Assembly (NCBI RefSeq): GCF_015354245.1
Contig: NZ_JADKYZ010000006.1
Span: forward strand, 62,001-126,000
Direction: 5' to 3'
DNA length: 64,000 nucleotides
Source: Diaphorobacter caeni
GTDB taxonomy: Bacteria > Pseudomonadota > Gammaproteobacteria > Burkholderiales > Burkholderiaceae_C
Position numbers and translations under genes: made by a program. Shown piece by piece: positions 34,710 through 43,505 of the stretch. Position 1 is the stretch's first letter; the number at the start of each line of letters is the position of its first letter. The notes under the pieces are model-generated. The model ran no database searches, had not been told where the DNA came from, and saw nothing but the letters and a program-made list of their open reading frames with translations.

Positions 34710-34822
34710 GAGTAAATACTAATACATGTATCTTGTGAATTCACTGGTGTAACGGCGATGTCACGCAAATAATGCGGTTTTCCAGCACGACGCTGCTGAT
34801 TGACCTAACAGGATTCGTGAGT

Positions 34823-35818
34823 ATGAAGAAACATTTCTGCATCGCCAAAATCGTGGCGTCGGTATGGACCGTGGGGCTGCTTGCGCAGACCCCCGTGATG
34901 GCGCAGGACGCAGCGTCCGGTTACCCGAACCGTCCCGTTCGCCTGATCGTCTCGCAGCAGGCGGGCGGCAGCTCCGACACCGTGGCTCGCCTGTGGGCCG
35001 AGCACGCGGGCAAGGCGATCGGCGGCAGCATCGTCGTGGAGAACAAGCCCGGCGCGGGCGGCATCATCGCGGCGCAGCAGGCGCTCAGCCAGCCAGCGGA
35101 CGGCTACACGCTGATGTTCGGCGGCGTCTCGCAGATGGTGCTCAACAAGTTCACCTACAAGCCGCTGCCCTACGATCCCGAAAAGGACTTCACCGGCGTG
35201 GGTATGCTGACCACCGTGCCGTTTGTGCTCGTGGTCAATCCGGAGACGGGTTTCAAGTCGCTCGATGATCTGGTGAAGTACGCCAAGGCCCATCCGGACA
35301 AGCTGAACTTTGCTTCTGCAGGTCTGGGCAACTCGACCCAGCTCGCGGTCGAACTGCTGCAGAAGAAGCTCGGCGTATCGATGGTGCACGTTCCCTTCAA
35401 GGGCGAGCCTGACGGCGTGATGGCCACCATCGGCGGCCAGACCCAGGTGATGGCGCCCGTCGTGGGCACGGCGCTCCCGCACATCAAGGCCAAGAAGGTG
35501 GTGCCGCTTGTCGTGCTCGCTCCCAAGCGTCTGGCCGAGTTGCCGGACGTGCCGGCGGCCAATGAGCTGGGGGTGAAGGATTTTGATTACATGGGATGGA
35601 GCGGCATCGTCACCAAGGCGGGTACGCCGGCTGCCATCGTCAACAAGCTGAACGAGGCCACCAAGGCGTTCCATAACAGTCCTGAGGTGCAGGAGAAGCT
35701 TCGCGCCATGATGGTGATCCCCATGGCGGGGGCGGCTTCGCAGGTGATGGAAGTGACCAAGCGGGATACGGCAGCTTGGGGGCCTACTTTGAATTCTTTG
35801 AATTTGAGTAGCAAGTGA
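34823..35818 (+). CDS. Bug-family (TctC-like) periplasmic solute-binding protein
   Basis: A 331-residue tripartite-tricarboxylate-transporter-type binding protein. A signal peptide (IAKIVASVWTVGLLAQTPVMA) precedes the family start YPNRPVRLIVSQQAGGSSDT. Later blocks VENKPGAGGIIAAQQALSQP and DGYTLMFGG are typical. Bug proteins bind carboxylates, amides or amino acids; many are orphan, as here, with no tctA/tctB next to it. Upstream is a divergent LysR gene and downstream a gamma-glutamyltransferase, so the ligand may be an amino-acid derivative, but this is inference. ATG 34823 begins the signal sequence. Confidence 0.92.
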   Translation: MKKHFCIAKIVASVWTVGLLAQTPVMAQDAASGYPNRPVRLIVSQQAGGSSDTVARLWAEHAGKAIGGSIVVENKPGAGGIIAAQQALSQPADGYTLMFGGVSQMVLNKFTYKPLPYDPEKDFTGVGMLTTVPFVLVVNPETGFKSLDDLVKYAKAHPDKLNFASAGLGNSTQLAVELLQKKLGVSMVHVPFKGEPDGVMATIGGQTQVMAPVVGTALPHIKAKKVVPLVVLAPKRLAELPDVPAANELGVKDFDYMGWSGIVTKAGTPAAIVNKLNEATKAFHNSPEVQEKLRAMMVIPMAGAASQVMEVTKRDTAAWGPTLNSLNLSSK

Positions 35819-36142
35819 GTTTTTTGTTGGTTGGCTTTTGATGTTGTGGTTGGTTGAGGGCGGGGGCCGGGAGTTCCGCCCGGCGGCGGAGTCACTTTTT
35901 GCTCGGCGCGCAAAAAGTAACCAAAAACGCGCTTTCAATACCTCCGGCGGAACTCGCGGCGTTCCTTCGTCACTCTGCTCGGACAACCGCCGGAAATCAG
36001 ACCTGAAGAGGTGTGTTCGGCACTTTGCTTCGCTCGTGCTGCATCTCGCGACTCGCGAGATGCTGAACACGCAAGAGTGAGTCGGTATTGGATTCAAACC
36101 ACTGGCTATGCAGAGCAGGGGCGTTTGAATCATTGACCACAA
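35819..36142. other. Non-coding stretch with hairpins after the Bug gene
   Basis: No gene is supported here. ACTTTTTGC (35894-35902) pairs with GCAAAAAGT (35910-35918) around a 7-base loop, a possible bidirectional terminator. It is embedded in a larger inverted repeat with GAGTTCCGCC near 35868 and GGCGGAACTCG near 35952. GATTCAAAC (36091-36099) pairs with GTTTGAATC (36123-36131). The AGTCACTTTTTGC...GCAAAAAGTAACC wording resembles a sequence I have seen repeated between genes in Comamonadaceae genomes. Confidence 0.5.
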
Positions 36143-36235
36143 TGACGAGATAGGCCCTCAGGCGCGACGCCAAGCCGCAGACAGTACTCTCGTACGGCAA
36201 GGCTTGGCAACAAAGCATGAGGGCCTATATCGTCA
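36143..36235. repeat. Structured element with GTAC-TCTC-GTAC hairpin, copy 1 (93 bp)
   Basis: Three nested stems are visible. Outer: TGACGAGATAGGCCCTCA (36143-36160) with TGAGGGCCTATATCGTCA (36218-36235), 17 of 18 pairs. Middle: GCCAAGCC (36169-36176) with GGCTTGGC (36201-36208). Apical: GTAC-TCTC-GTAC (36184-36195). The loop block ACAGTACTCTCGTACGGCAA is identical in copy 2 at 39858, while both lower stems differ but still pair. It may be a structured RNA or a palindromic mobile repeat. Strand of transcription, if any, is unknown. It lies between the Bug and ggt genes. Confidence 0.75.
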
Positions 36236-36318
36236 CCCCAATACGAAGACTCTCAAATCAACCAAAAAACAAAATCCGTCACGAAAGCAAATTCACCAAA
36301 GAAGCAAGAGAGAACGAA

Positions 36319-37956
36319 ATGAGCCCGATAACGAAAAAGCAGGCTATGGTTTCTTGTGCTCAGCCGGAGGCGGCGGAGTCGGGGATCGAGATTTTGAACG
36401 CAGGGGGCAACGCCGTGGACGCGGCGGTGGCTTGCGCGCTGGCGCAGACCGTGGTCGATCCGCTGATGTGCGGCATCGCTGGCTTCGGTACGGCGGCGGT
36501 CTACATGCCGGGCAAGTCGGTCCATGAATACTTCGACTTCCACTCGCCCGCGCCGCTGGCTGCGCGCGAGGACATGTGGGAGGCATTGCTGGAAGGTGAA
36601 ACCAAAGACGGGTTTGGTTTCATTCTGAAGGGTGCAGTGAACGACATCGGACCGCAGTCGATCGGCGTGCCGGCCACGCTCAAGGGGCTGTTCGAGATGC
36701 ATGCGGCGCATGGCCGTTTGCCTTGGAGCGCCGTCGTCGAGCCCGCCATCCGCTGGGCACGCGAAGGGTGCATCGTGCGACCTGGGATGTATTCGTTCTG
36801 GATCGACAAGCCGCTCGCGGGGCGGGTGAGCAATCTGGCGCGGCTGCAGTATTGCGAAGAGGCGCGCCGGCTGTATTGCAGCGAGGACGGGTCGCCCAAG
36901 CTGATAGGCACGAAGCTGGTCAACGAAGACATGGCGAATGTGCTCTCGCAGATCGCTGCGGAAGGTATCGCGCCGTTTTATGAAGGCGATCTGGCGCGCT
37001 CGATGATTGAGCATCTGCAGTCGCTTGGCGGGCTGCTGTCGATGGACGATCTGAGGCAGTGCGCGGTCAAGCGGGTGAAGCCGCTGGTGGGCAAGTACCG
37101 CGATCGCACGATCACGACGAACCAGCCACCGGGCGGTGGCGCGATGCTGCTGGAGATGCTGAACATTCTCGAGCAGTTCGACCTGGGCGCGATGGAGCAT
37201 GGCAGCGTCGACTATCTCAAGCTCGTGAGCGAGGCGATGAAAAAGGCCACGTCCGACAAGGACCGCTACATCGGTGATCCTGCGTTCGTCGATGTGCCGC
37301 TGGACGTGCTGCTGTCCAAGGAGCGCGCGGCGGAGATCGCGGCGGAGATTCGCTCAGGCAAGCGGTTTGAGGTGACTCGGGTGAATCCGGGCGCGCCGGT
37401 GCCCAAGGACACGACGCATCTGAGTGTGGTCGATGGCGATGGCAACTGCGTGTCGCTCACCCATTCGCTGGCGATGCCCTCGGGCATCATCACGCCGGGC
37501 ATGGGCTTTTACTACAACGGCTGCATGGGGGTGTTCGATCCGCGTCCGGGACGTGCGGGCAGCATTCAGCCGGGCAAGAGCCGGTTTTCGTCGGCTTGCC
37601 CGACCATCGTTTTCGACAAGGACAGCAAGCCCGAGATCGTGCTCGGCGCACCGGGGGGCACGCAGATCGCGATGGGGGTGCTGCATGTGCTGCTCAACAT
37701 GATCGACCACGGCATGGGCATGCAGGAGGCGATTTCCGCACCGCGTTTCTCGTCGACCAGCAATTCCATCGACGTGTGCAACCGCATTCCGCATTTCATT
37801 ACGCGCGAGTTGCAGGCGCAAGGTTACGAGGTGGGTCGCAACCCGTACAACTACACCATCGGCTGGGTGCACGGCGTGCAGATCACCGCTGGCGGGCTGC
37901 GCGGCGGTGCCGATCCGGGGCGCGATGGCGTGGCGCTCGGCACGTGGGTGGGGTAA
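36319..37956 (+). CDS. ggt: Gamma-glutamyltransferase-family protein
   Basis: A 545-residue Ntn-hydrolase of the gamma-glutamyltransferase family, which splits gamma-glutamyl amides such as glutathione. The N-terminal block ESGIEILNAGGNAVDAAVAC is intact. The self-cleavage threonine lies in KDTTHLSVVDGDGNCVSLTH, followed by the small-subunit motif. No signal peptide is seen, so it may be cytoplasmic, unlike E. coli Ggt. Related enzymes include cephalosporin acylase-like hydrolases, so the exact substrate is open. ATG 36319 is preceded by AAGAGAGAA; a reading from 36217 would run into the structured repeat and is rejected. Its neighbours are the Bug protein and LysR genes. Confidence 0.9.
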   Translation: MSPITKKQAMVSCAQPEAAESGIEILNAGGNAVDAAVACALAQTVVDPLMCGIAGFGTAAVYMPGKSVHEYFDFHSPAPLAAREDMWEALLEGETKDGFGFILKGAVNDIGPQSIGVPATLKGLFEMHAAHGRLPWSAVVEPAIRWAREGCIVRPGMYSFWIDKPLAGRVSNLARLQYCEEARRLYCSEDGSPKLIGTKLVNEDMANVLSQIAAEGIAPFYEGDLARSMIEHLQSLGGLLSMDDLRQCAVKRVKPLVGKYRDRTITTNQPPGGGAMLLEMLNILEQFDLGAMEHGSVDYLKLVSEAMKKATSDKDRYIGDPAFVDVPLDVLLSKERAAEIAAEIRSGKRFEVTRVNPGAPVPKDTTHLSVVDGDGNCVSLTHSLAMPSGIITPGMGFYYNGCMGVFDPRPGRAGSIQPGKSRFSSACPTIVFDKDSKPEIVLGAPGGTQIAMGVLHVLLNMIDHGMGMQEAISAPRFSSTSNSIDVCNRIPHFITRELQAQGYEVGRNPYNYTIGWVHGVQITAGGLRGGADPGRDGVALGTWVG

Positions 37957-38132
37957 GTAGACCCCCTGTGGCGCTTCGCGCTTTCCTCCGCTTTCGAGGC
38001 GCGTTGCGTTTCGGGCGGGGGCGCAGCCAGCGCGGCGGGGCGGCCCTTGCGCGGCTGCTCTTGCTTGGGCCGCGTCAGTTGGATGCGCTTCGGGAAGTGT
38101 TTGGCGTCATCGCATGACGGACCTCGTGTCCG

Positions 38133-38978
38133 TCACGCTGCTGCGTTCGGGCGTTTGAAGAATGCGTCGAGCAGCGGTGTGAGCGTTGGAAACTCCTGCG
38201 CGAATCGGCTGCGGTGCACGAAATAGGCCTCGCAGGCCACGGCGAAGAACTCCTCGGGCGCGGTGGCTCCGTAGCTGTTGAGCCAGGGGCGCTCGCCGCC
38301 GAATCGCTGGGCGATGATGACCTTTTCGCGGAAGCCCTCGTAGGCGCTGTTCCATGAATCGGCCCAGAGCCTGCGTGCTTCGGCGGCGGTGCTGGTTCCC
38401 GCGAAGCCGAGCTGCAATGGCGGGCGGCCGTTGACCGCGCCGTCCTTCATGTCGATCTTGTGGATGAACTCATGGATCACCACGCTGCTCGCATCCTCGG
38501 GGTCGTGCCCGGCGCTCTCGACGGCGGGCCAGGCCAGCATGACGGGGCCGCGCTCCATGGCCTCGCCCAGCAGCACCTGTTTGTAGTGGTGGGTGACGCC
38601 CGCCGCGTCGGTGCTCTGCCGCGGCGCAACGGCTTCCGCGGGATGCACGACGATGCCGATGAAATCGTCATACCAATCCAGCGCCTTGGCCGCATCGCCC
38701 CAGTGCAGCAGCGGCAGGCAGGCCTGCGCGGCGATGGCGAGCGCCATGGCGTCGGTCACCTCCATGCCGTGCGCGCCGGTGAATTCCTTTTGCTGCAGGA
38801 AGAGGGCGCTCAGGGCGCGCAGCTTGGATTGGTCCTCGATGGGCAGCGCCGCGAGAAACGGATATTGCCGCACGGTCTGCAGCCACAGCTCGGCCGGGAT
38901 CTCCGGAACGGGCGCAATCTTGGAGAGCAGGCCGTTGGTGGCGCGGCGCAGGAATCGGGTGATGGCGGTGGGCGGCAT
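38133..38978 (-). CDS. M90-family zinc peptidase, MtfA-like
   Basis: A 281-residue zinc-dependent peptidase of the MtfA (DUF980) family. The zinc site HEFIHKID is at 169-176 and the family glutamate block APEEFFAVACEAYFVH lies near 240. In E. coli, MtfA binds the repressor Mlc and affects glucose PTS control, but most homologues are uncharacterised. Start 38978 follows AGGG and lies 5 bases after the lpxH stop, so the pair is an operon. A longer frame upstream covers lpxH and is rejected. The 176 bases between ggt and its stop hold no gene; CCCCTGTGGCGCTTCGCGCTTTC there looks like a dispersed repeat. Confidence 0.88.
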   Translation of the reverse strand: MPPTAITRFLRRATNGLLSKIAPVPEIPAELWLQTVRQYPFLAALPIEDQSKLRALSALFLQQKEFTGAHGMEVTDAMALAIAAQACLPLLHWGDAAKALDWYDDFIGIVVHPAEAVAPRQSTDAAGVTHHYKQVLLGEAMERGPVMLAWPAVESAGHDPEDASSVVIHEFIHKIDMKDGAVNGRPPLQLGFAGTSTAAEARRLWADSWNSAYEGFREKVIIAQRFGGERPWLNSYGATAPEEFFAVACEAYFVHRSRFAQEFPTLTPLLDAFFKRPNAAA

Positions 38979-38983
38979 TCGCC

Positions 38984-39778
38984 CTACATGGGGGCGAGGG
39001 GCACGCGTTCCAAGCCCTCGCTCGAAAGTCGCATGACTTCGGCGCGAGGCGGCGAGGCGGCGAGATCCCAATCGGAGAGAACGACGCGTCTGGCCTGCGT
39101 GCCGTCTTCGCCGCGCAGCACATGCTCCGCAGGCCGGTGCGTGTGGCCGTGGATCAACGTGCGGCTGCCGGCTGCGGCCAGCCATTGCAAGGCCATGGCG
39201 GTGTCCACATCACCGTAGAAGGCCTCGGGCGAGTGCTTGCGCGCCTCGCTCTGCGCGCGTGCGCTCTTGCCTTGGGCGCGGCGCGCGGCCAGCGGCAGGG
39301 ACAGCAGCTGCGCTTGCCACTGAGGATTGCGGGCCACGGCCCGAAACTTCTGGTACTCGACGTCATCAAGACACAGCGCGTCGCCATGGCTCAACAGCCA
39401 GCGATCGCCTGCGAAGTCCAGCACGGTGGGATCCTGAAGCAGCCGCACGCCGGTGCTCCCCGCAAAATGTGGCCCGACCAGAAAGTCGCGATTGCCATGC
39501 ATGAAGAACAGCGGCCGTTCCTTGGCTGCCTGCGCGATCGCCGCACAGCACTCGGCCTCGAAGCTGCCCGCTTCGTCGAGGCTGTCGTCGCCCACCCAGA
39601 CCTCGAACAGATCGCCCAGCATGAAGACCGCATCTGCCGTGGAGTCCCGCAGATAGCGCCCGAACGCCGCCACCGTGGCGGGCTCCTCGCGCTGCAGATG
39701 CAGATCGGAAATGAATTCCACGACGCGCCAGTCCGCAGGAGCGACAAGTTCCGAAATGGCGGGCGGCTGCAAGGTCAT
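38984..39778 (-). CDS. lpxH: UDP-2,3-diacylglucosamine diphosphatase
   Basis: LpxH cuts UDP-2,3-diacylglucosamine to lipid X and UMP in lipid A synthesis, at the inner membrane face. The 264-residue protein shows all metallophosphoesterase motifs: FISDLHL (D25, H27), GDLFEVWVGDD, HGNRDFLVG, LLSHGDALC and HGHTHRP. The start is uncertain: 39778 (MTLQPPAISEL) has no clear ribosome-binding site, and ATG 39835 is an alternative. The structured repeat copy 2 lies 80 bases upstream. The MtfA-like peptidase follows 5 bases after its stop. Confidence 0.95.
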   Translation of the reverse strand: MTLQPPAISELVAPADWRVVEFISDLHLQREEPATVAAFGRYLRDSTADAVFMLGDLFEVWVGDDSLDEAGSFEAECCAAIAQAAKERPLFFMHGNRDFLVGPHFAGSTGVRLLQDPTVLDFAGDRWLLSHGDALCLDDVEYQKFRAVARNPQWQAQLLSLPLAARRAQGKSARAQSEARKHSPEAFYGDVDTAMALQWLAAAGSRTLIHGHTHRPAEHVLRGEDGTQARRVVLSDWDLAASPPRAEVMRLSSEGLERVPLAPM

Positions 39779-39857
39779 GTAGGAAAAATGAAAAGCGAGT
39801 GCGGTATTGAAACAGCGGGCCACCGCAAAGCCCATGGTGCTTGAATCAGCACCCCAA

Positions 39858-39951
39858 TGACAAAATGGCCCTTCAGGCTAGGCGTCGCTTTCGCTGACAG
39901 TACTCTCGTACGGCAAGAAAGCGCAACAACGCATGAAGGGCCATTTTGGCA
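39858..39951. repeat. Structured element with GTAC-TCTC-GTAC hairpin, copy 2 (94 bp)
   Basis: Same three-stem layout as at 36143. Outer: TGACAAAATGGCCCTTCA (39858-39875) with TGAAGGGCCATTTTGGCA (39934-39951), 17 of 18 pairs. Middle: GCTTTC (39887-39892) with GAAAGC (39917-39922). Apical: GTAC-TCTC-GTAC (39900-39911). Both stems differ in sequence from copy 1 but keep pairing. It sits between ppiB (whose stop is at 40002) and lpxH, both on the minus strand, so it may fold in that transcript. Confidence 0.75.
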
Positions 39952-40001
39952 CCTCCAAAGGAGGCACCATCGAAGCCGAAAGGCTTCGTAAAACCAAAAA
40001 A

Positions 40002-40508
40002 TTACAGAACGACAGCCTTCTCGATGACCACGTCATCCTTTGGCACGTCGTCGTGGAAGCCCTTGCGGCCGGTCTTCACACCCTTGATCGCGTCAACGAT
40101 CTCGGTCCCCTTGATCACCTTGCCGAACACGGCATAACCCCAGCCCTGTGCGGTGGGAGCGGTGTGGTTCAGGAAGCCGTTGTCGGCGACGTTGATGAAG
40201 AACTGGGCGGTGGCGGAGTGCGGATCGCTCGTGCGGGCCATGGCCAGCGTGTACTTGTCGTTCTTGAGGCCGTTGTTGGCTTCGTTCTCGATCGGCTTGT
40301 CGGTCGACTTCTGCTGCATGCCGGGCTCGAAGCCGCCGCCCTGCACCATGAAGCCGTTGATCACGCGGTGGAACACGGTGCCGTCGTAGAAGCCCTTCTT
40401 CACGTAGTTCACGAAGTTCTCAGCCGACTTGGGCGCCTTTTCAGCGTCCAGTTCGATGGTGATGGTGCCGTGACCGGCGATGGTCATTTCAACTTGTGGG
40501 TTGCTCAT
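40002..40508 (-). CDS. ppiB: Cytoplasmic peptidyl-prolyl cis-trans isomerase (cyclophilin B type)
   Basis: A 168-residue cyclophilin that speeds proline isomerisation during folding. The active-site block [15 protein letters not shown] is complete, followed by [18 protein letters not shown]. No signal peptide is present, so it acts in the cytoplasm. It lies 57 bases downstream of the periplasmic paralogue at 40566 and is probably co-transcribed. Start ATG 40508 is clear. Confidence 0.95.
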   Translation of the reverse strand: MSNPQVEMTIAGHGTITIELDAEKAPKSAENFVNYVKKGFYDGTVFHRVINGFMVQGGGFEPGMQQKSTDKPIENEANNGLKNDKYTLAMARTSDPHSATAQFFINVADNGFLNHTAPTAQGWGYAVFGKVIKGTEIVDAIKGVKTGRKGFHDDVPKDDVVIEKAVVL

Positions 40509-40565
40509 GATGTGAAATTCTTTCGAAGAGGGTTGCAGGGATGCTCTGGAGCAAAGAACGCGAGC

Positions 40566-41150
40566 TTACTTCACCAGAGTGGCGGATTCGATCACCACGG
40601 GTGTTGTGGGCACATTCTGGTGTCCGCCCTTGTTGCCGGTGGCCACGGCCTTGATCTTGTCGACCACTTCGGTGCCGCTCACGACCTTGCCGAACACCGT
40701 GTAGCCGTAGCCGTCGGGGTTGGGGGCGTTGAGGCTGTCGTTGTTCTTCACGTTGATGAAGAACTGCGAGGTGGCCGAGTTCGGGTTGCCGGTGCGCGCC
40801 ATGGCGATGGTGTATTTGTCGTTCTTGAGGCCGTTGCTGGCTTCCAGCGGAACGGGGGGCTTGGTGGCCTTCTGCTGCATGTCTGCGGTGAAGCCGCCGC
40901 CCTGGATCATGAAGCCGTCCATCACGCGGTGAAAGATCGTGCCGTCGTAGTGCTTGTCCTTCACGTACATGAGGAAGTTGTCCACGGTCTTGGGGGCCTT
41001 GGCGGGCTCGAGCTGCACGACGATCTCGCCCATCGAGGTGGTGAGCTTGACCTTGGGCGCTGCGTCTTGAGCGAGGGCGGGAGCGGAGCCGATCAGTGCG
41101 GCAGCGGCAAGGCCTGCAATGCTCAGCAGGGAGTTGCGACGGGAGAACAT
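40566..41150 (-). CDS. ppiA: Periplasmic peptidyl-prolyl cis-trans isomerase (cyclophilin A type)
   Basis: A 194-residue cyclophilin with a signal peptide (LLSIAGLAAAALIGSAPALA), so it acts in the periplasm. The catalytic block FHRVMDGFMIQGGGF and the ATSQFFINV block are intact. It is the upstream paralogue of ppiB, and the two probably arose by duplication followed by relocation. A TPR protein gene begins 113 bases further upstream on the same strand. Confidence 0.94.
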   Translation of the reverse strand: MFSRRNSLLSIAGLAAAALIGSAPALAQDAAPKVKLTTSMGEIVVQLEPAKAPKTVDNFLMYVKDKHYDGTIFHRVMDGFMIQGGGFTADMQQKATKPPVPLEASNGLKNDKYTIAMARTGNPNSATSQFFINVKNNDSLNAPNPDGYGYTVFGKVVSGTEVVDKIKAVATGNKGGHQNVPTTPVVIESATLVK

Positions 41151-41263
41151 GGATTCACTCCTTGAGATGGAAAGGGAAGGTGGTGATCGGTGCCGGAGAT
41201 CGCGGCCTGGACGACGTGGGCCGGTCCCACATGCCGCGAGCAGCTTGAATGAAGAAGGAAGGC

Positions 41264-41818
41264 CTACTTTTTGCCGGTGTTTGCACGGCCATCGAACAAC
41301 TGGCGCAGCAGCGTGAGCTTGGGGGCCACGGAGGGCGTCATGCGGCCATCGAGGCGCTGGGCCTTGTCGTACGACTCGGCGGCCAGACGGGCGTAGATGT
41401 CGCCCAGATTCTCGTAGGCGACGGCGTAGTTGGGGTTGCCGCGCACGGCCATTTCAAGCGCGCGGCGGGCTTTCTCAAGCTCGTTCTGCTTGGCGTGCAG
41501 CACGGCGAGGTTGTTGTAGGGCTCGGGCAGCTCGGGATAGAGCTGGGTGAGGTTGGTGAAGGTCTCGATGGCTTCGCTGGTCTTGCCAAGATCGGTCTGC
41601 GCGACGCCGCGCAGGAACAGCAGTTGCGGATCGCGTGGCGTGGTTTCGATGCGCTTGTCCACGGCCGTGAGTGCCTGTTCGGGCTTCTTTTGCTTGAGCA
41701 GCGTGGTGATGGCCGAGTAGTCTTCCGCGTGCGCCCACGACGCACCGACGACGCCAATGGCGCAGGCCACGATGGCCGCGCGCAGAAGGGAAAAGGCAGT
41801 GGAGCGTGCTGAGTTCAT
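41264..41818 (-). CDS. Secreted tetratricopeptide-repeat protein
   Basis: A 184-residue protein with a signal peptide (LLRAAIVACAIGVVGASWAHA) and about three TPR units (PQLLFLRGVAQTDLGKTSEA; PEPYNNLAVLHAKQNELEKA; YAVAYENLGDIYARLA). It is likely a periplasmic scaffold for protein contacts. The partner is unknown. It is commonly found upstream of the cyclophilin pair and near cysS in Comamonadaceae, as far as I recall. The start ATG 41818 lies 194 bases from the divergent cysS gene. Confidence 0.85.
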   Translation of the reverse strand: MNSARSTAFSLLRAAIVACAIGVVGASWAHAEDYSAITTLLKQKKPEQALTAVDKRIETTPRDPQLLFLRGVAQTDLGKTSEAIETFTNLTQLYPELPEPYNNLAVLHAKQNELEKARRALEMAVRGNPNYAVAYENLGDIYARLAAESYDKAQRLDGRMTPSVAPKLTLLRQLFDGRANTGKK

Positions 41819-42012
41819 GGGTTCGGGAAAGACTGAGGAGACCCGCGAGAATACGGCGCGGGCTTATACTGCGACGAATTGTAGCTGAGGGGTGTGCCAT
41901 GCCTGTGTGCTGTTGTCACTGCTTATATCGCGGGCGTTTCCAGAGCGCCGTACCCTGCTGAAGCCTGCCGCCGGTGCAGGTGAAGCTGCATCCAGACTTA
42001 CTTTTTGATCCC

Positions 42013-43398
42013 ATGAGCTTGCGAATCTACAACACGCTGTCGCGTGCGCTGGAGGAGTTTTCCCCGTTGGAACCCGGTCATGTGCGCATGTATGTGTGCG
42101 GCATGACGGTGTACGACCTCTGCCACCTGGGCCACGCCCGCTCGATGGTGGCGTTCGACATCGTGCAGCGCTGGCTGCGCGCGAGCGGCCTCGGCGTGAC
42201 CTATGTGCGCAACATCACCGACATCGATGACAAGATCATCCGGCGCGCGCTGGAGAATGGCGAGGCGATCCGCAGCCTGACCGATCGCATGATTGATGCG
42301 CTGCATCAGGACGCCGACGCGCTCGGCATCGAACGCCCGACGCACGAGCCGCGCGCGACCGACTATGTTCCGCAGATGCTGGACATCATTGGCAAGCTCG
42401 AGGGCAAGGGGCTTGCCTATCGCACCGAGAGCGGTGACGTGAACTACGCCGTGCGCAAGTTCCCCGGCTACGGCAAGCTCTCGGGCAAATCGCTGGACGA
42501 GCTGCATGCGGGCGAGCGCGTGGCCGTGCTCGACGGCAAGGAAGATCCGCTGGACTTCGTGCTCTGGAAGAGCGCCAAGCCGACCGAGCCTGACGACGCC
42601 AAGTGGAACGGCACCTACGGCCTAGGCCGCCCCGGCTGGCACATCGAGTGCTCGGCCATGGGTTGCGCGCTGCTGGGCGAGACCTTCGACATCCATGCCG
42701 GCGGTGCCGACCTGCAGTTCCCGCACCACGAAAACGAGATCGCGCAGAGCGAGGGTGCCCACGGCAAGCCGCTTGCGAAGGTGTGGATGCACAACGGCTT
42801 CATCAACGTGGACAACGAGAAGATGTCCAAGTCGCTGGGCAACTTCTTCACGATCCGCGATGTGCTCAAGGAATACGACGCGGAGACCGTGCGTTTCTTC
42901 GTCGTGCGCGCCCATTACCGCAGCCCGCTGAATTACAGCGACGTGCATCTGGATGATGCACGCAACGCGCTCAAGCGCCTCTACACCGCGCTGAGCCTGG
43001 TGCCAGCCGCCGATGTTGAGGTGGACTGGAACGATGCCTACGCTGCGCGATTCCGTGCGGCGATGGACGAGGACTTCGGCACGCCCGAAGCCATCGCCGT
43101 GCTGTTCGATCTGGCGGGTGAGGTCAATCGAGGCAAGTCGCCCGAGGCGGCCGGCCTGCTGCGGGCGCTGGGTGGTTTTCTCGGCCTGCTGCAGGACGAT
43201 CCACAGCGTTTTCTGCAGGCGGGTGCGGGTGCATCGGGTCTGGATGCCGCGGCCATCGCGGTGCAGATCGAGGCGCGCGCCGCTGCCAAGGCCGCCAAGA
43301 ACTGGGGCGAGGCCGATCGGATCCGCAAGGAACTGCTGGAGCAGGGCGTCGTCCTCAAGGACTCGGCGACCGGCACGACCTGGGAGGCCGCTCAGTGA
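42013..43398 (+). CDS. cysS: Cysteinyl-tRNA synthetase
   Basis: CysS charges tRNA-Cys with cysteine. The 461-residue protein has the HIGH-type motif CHLGHARSM after the zinc cysteine in VCGMTVYDL, the [13 protein letters not shown] and [13 protein letters not shown] blocks, and KMSKSLGN. Length matches the family. The ATG at 42013 ([16 protein letters not shown]) is preferred over an upstream reading from 41974. The next gene starts 107 bases later. Confidence 0.97.
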   Translation: MSLRIYNTLSRALEEFSPLEPGHVRMYVCGMTVYDLCHLGHARSMVAFDIVQRWLRASGLGVTYVRNITDIDDKIIRRALENGEAIRSLTDRMIDALHQDADALGIERPTHEPRATDYVPQMLDIIGKLEGKGLAYRTESGDVNYAVRKFPGYGKLSGKSLDELHAGERVAVLDGKEDPLDFVLWKSAKPTEPDDAKWNGTYGLGRPGWHIECSAMGCALLGETFDIHAGGADLQFPHHENEIAQSEGAHGKPLAKVWMHNGFINVDNEKMSKSLGNFFTIRDVLKEYDAETVRFFVVRAHYRSPLNYSDVHLDDARNALKRLYTALSLVPAADVEVDWNDAYAARFRAAMDEDFGTPEAIAVLFDLAGEVNRGKSPEAAGLLRALGGFLGLLQDDPQRFLQAGAGASGLDAAAIAVQIEARAAAKAAKNWGEADRIRKELLEQGVVLKDSATGTTWEAAQ

Positions 43399-43505
43399 TC
43401 GATCTGTCCGGCAAATGGAAGTTGAACCGGGGCGGGTGCGCGATGCCCGCCCGTGAGTGTCCGGTCTTGCTTCCGCAACCGAACCTGGTGCGGGAGTATT
43501 GAGTC

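Noticed and set aside
36217-36318. N-terminal extension of the gamma-glutamyltransferase starting MRAYIVTP
   Set aside because: The first codons are the right arm of the outer stem of the structured repeat, and the extension has no family similarity. ATG 36319 matches the family.
37596-38117. A 173-codon plus-strand frame after the ggt catalytic region
   Set aside because: It overlaps ggt in another frame and shows the low-complexity Arg/Ala/Gly composition of shadow frames.
39933-41165. A 410-codon open frame on the plus strand covering both cyclophilin genes
   Set aside because: Two intact cyclophilins are encoded on the other strand; the frame is a shadow and begins inside the structured repeat.
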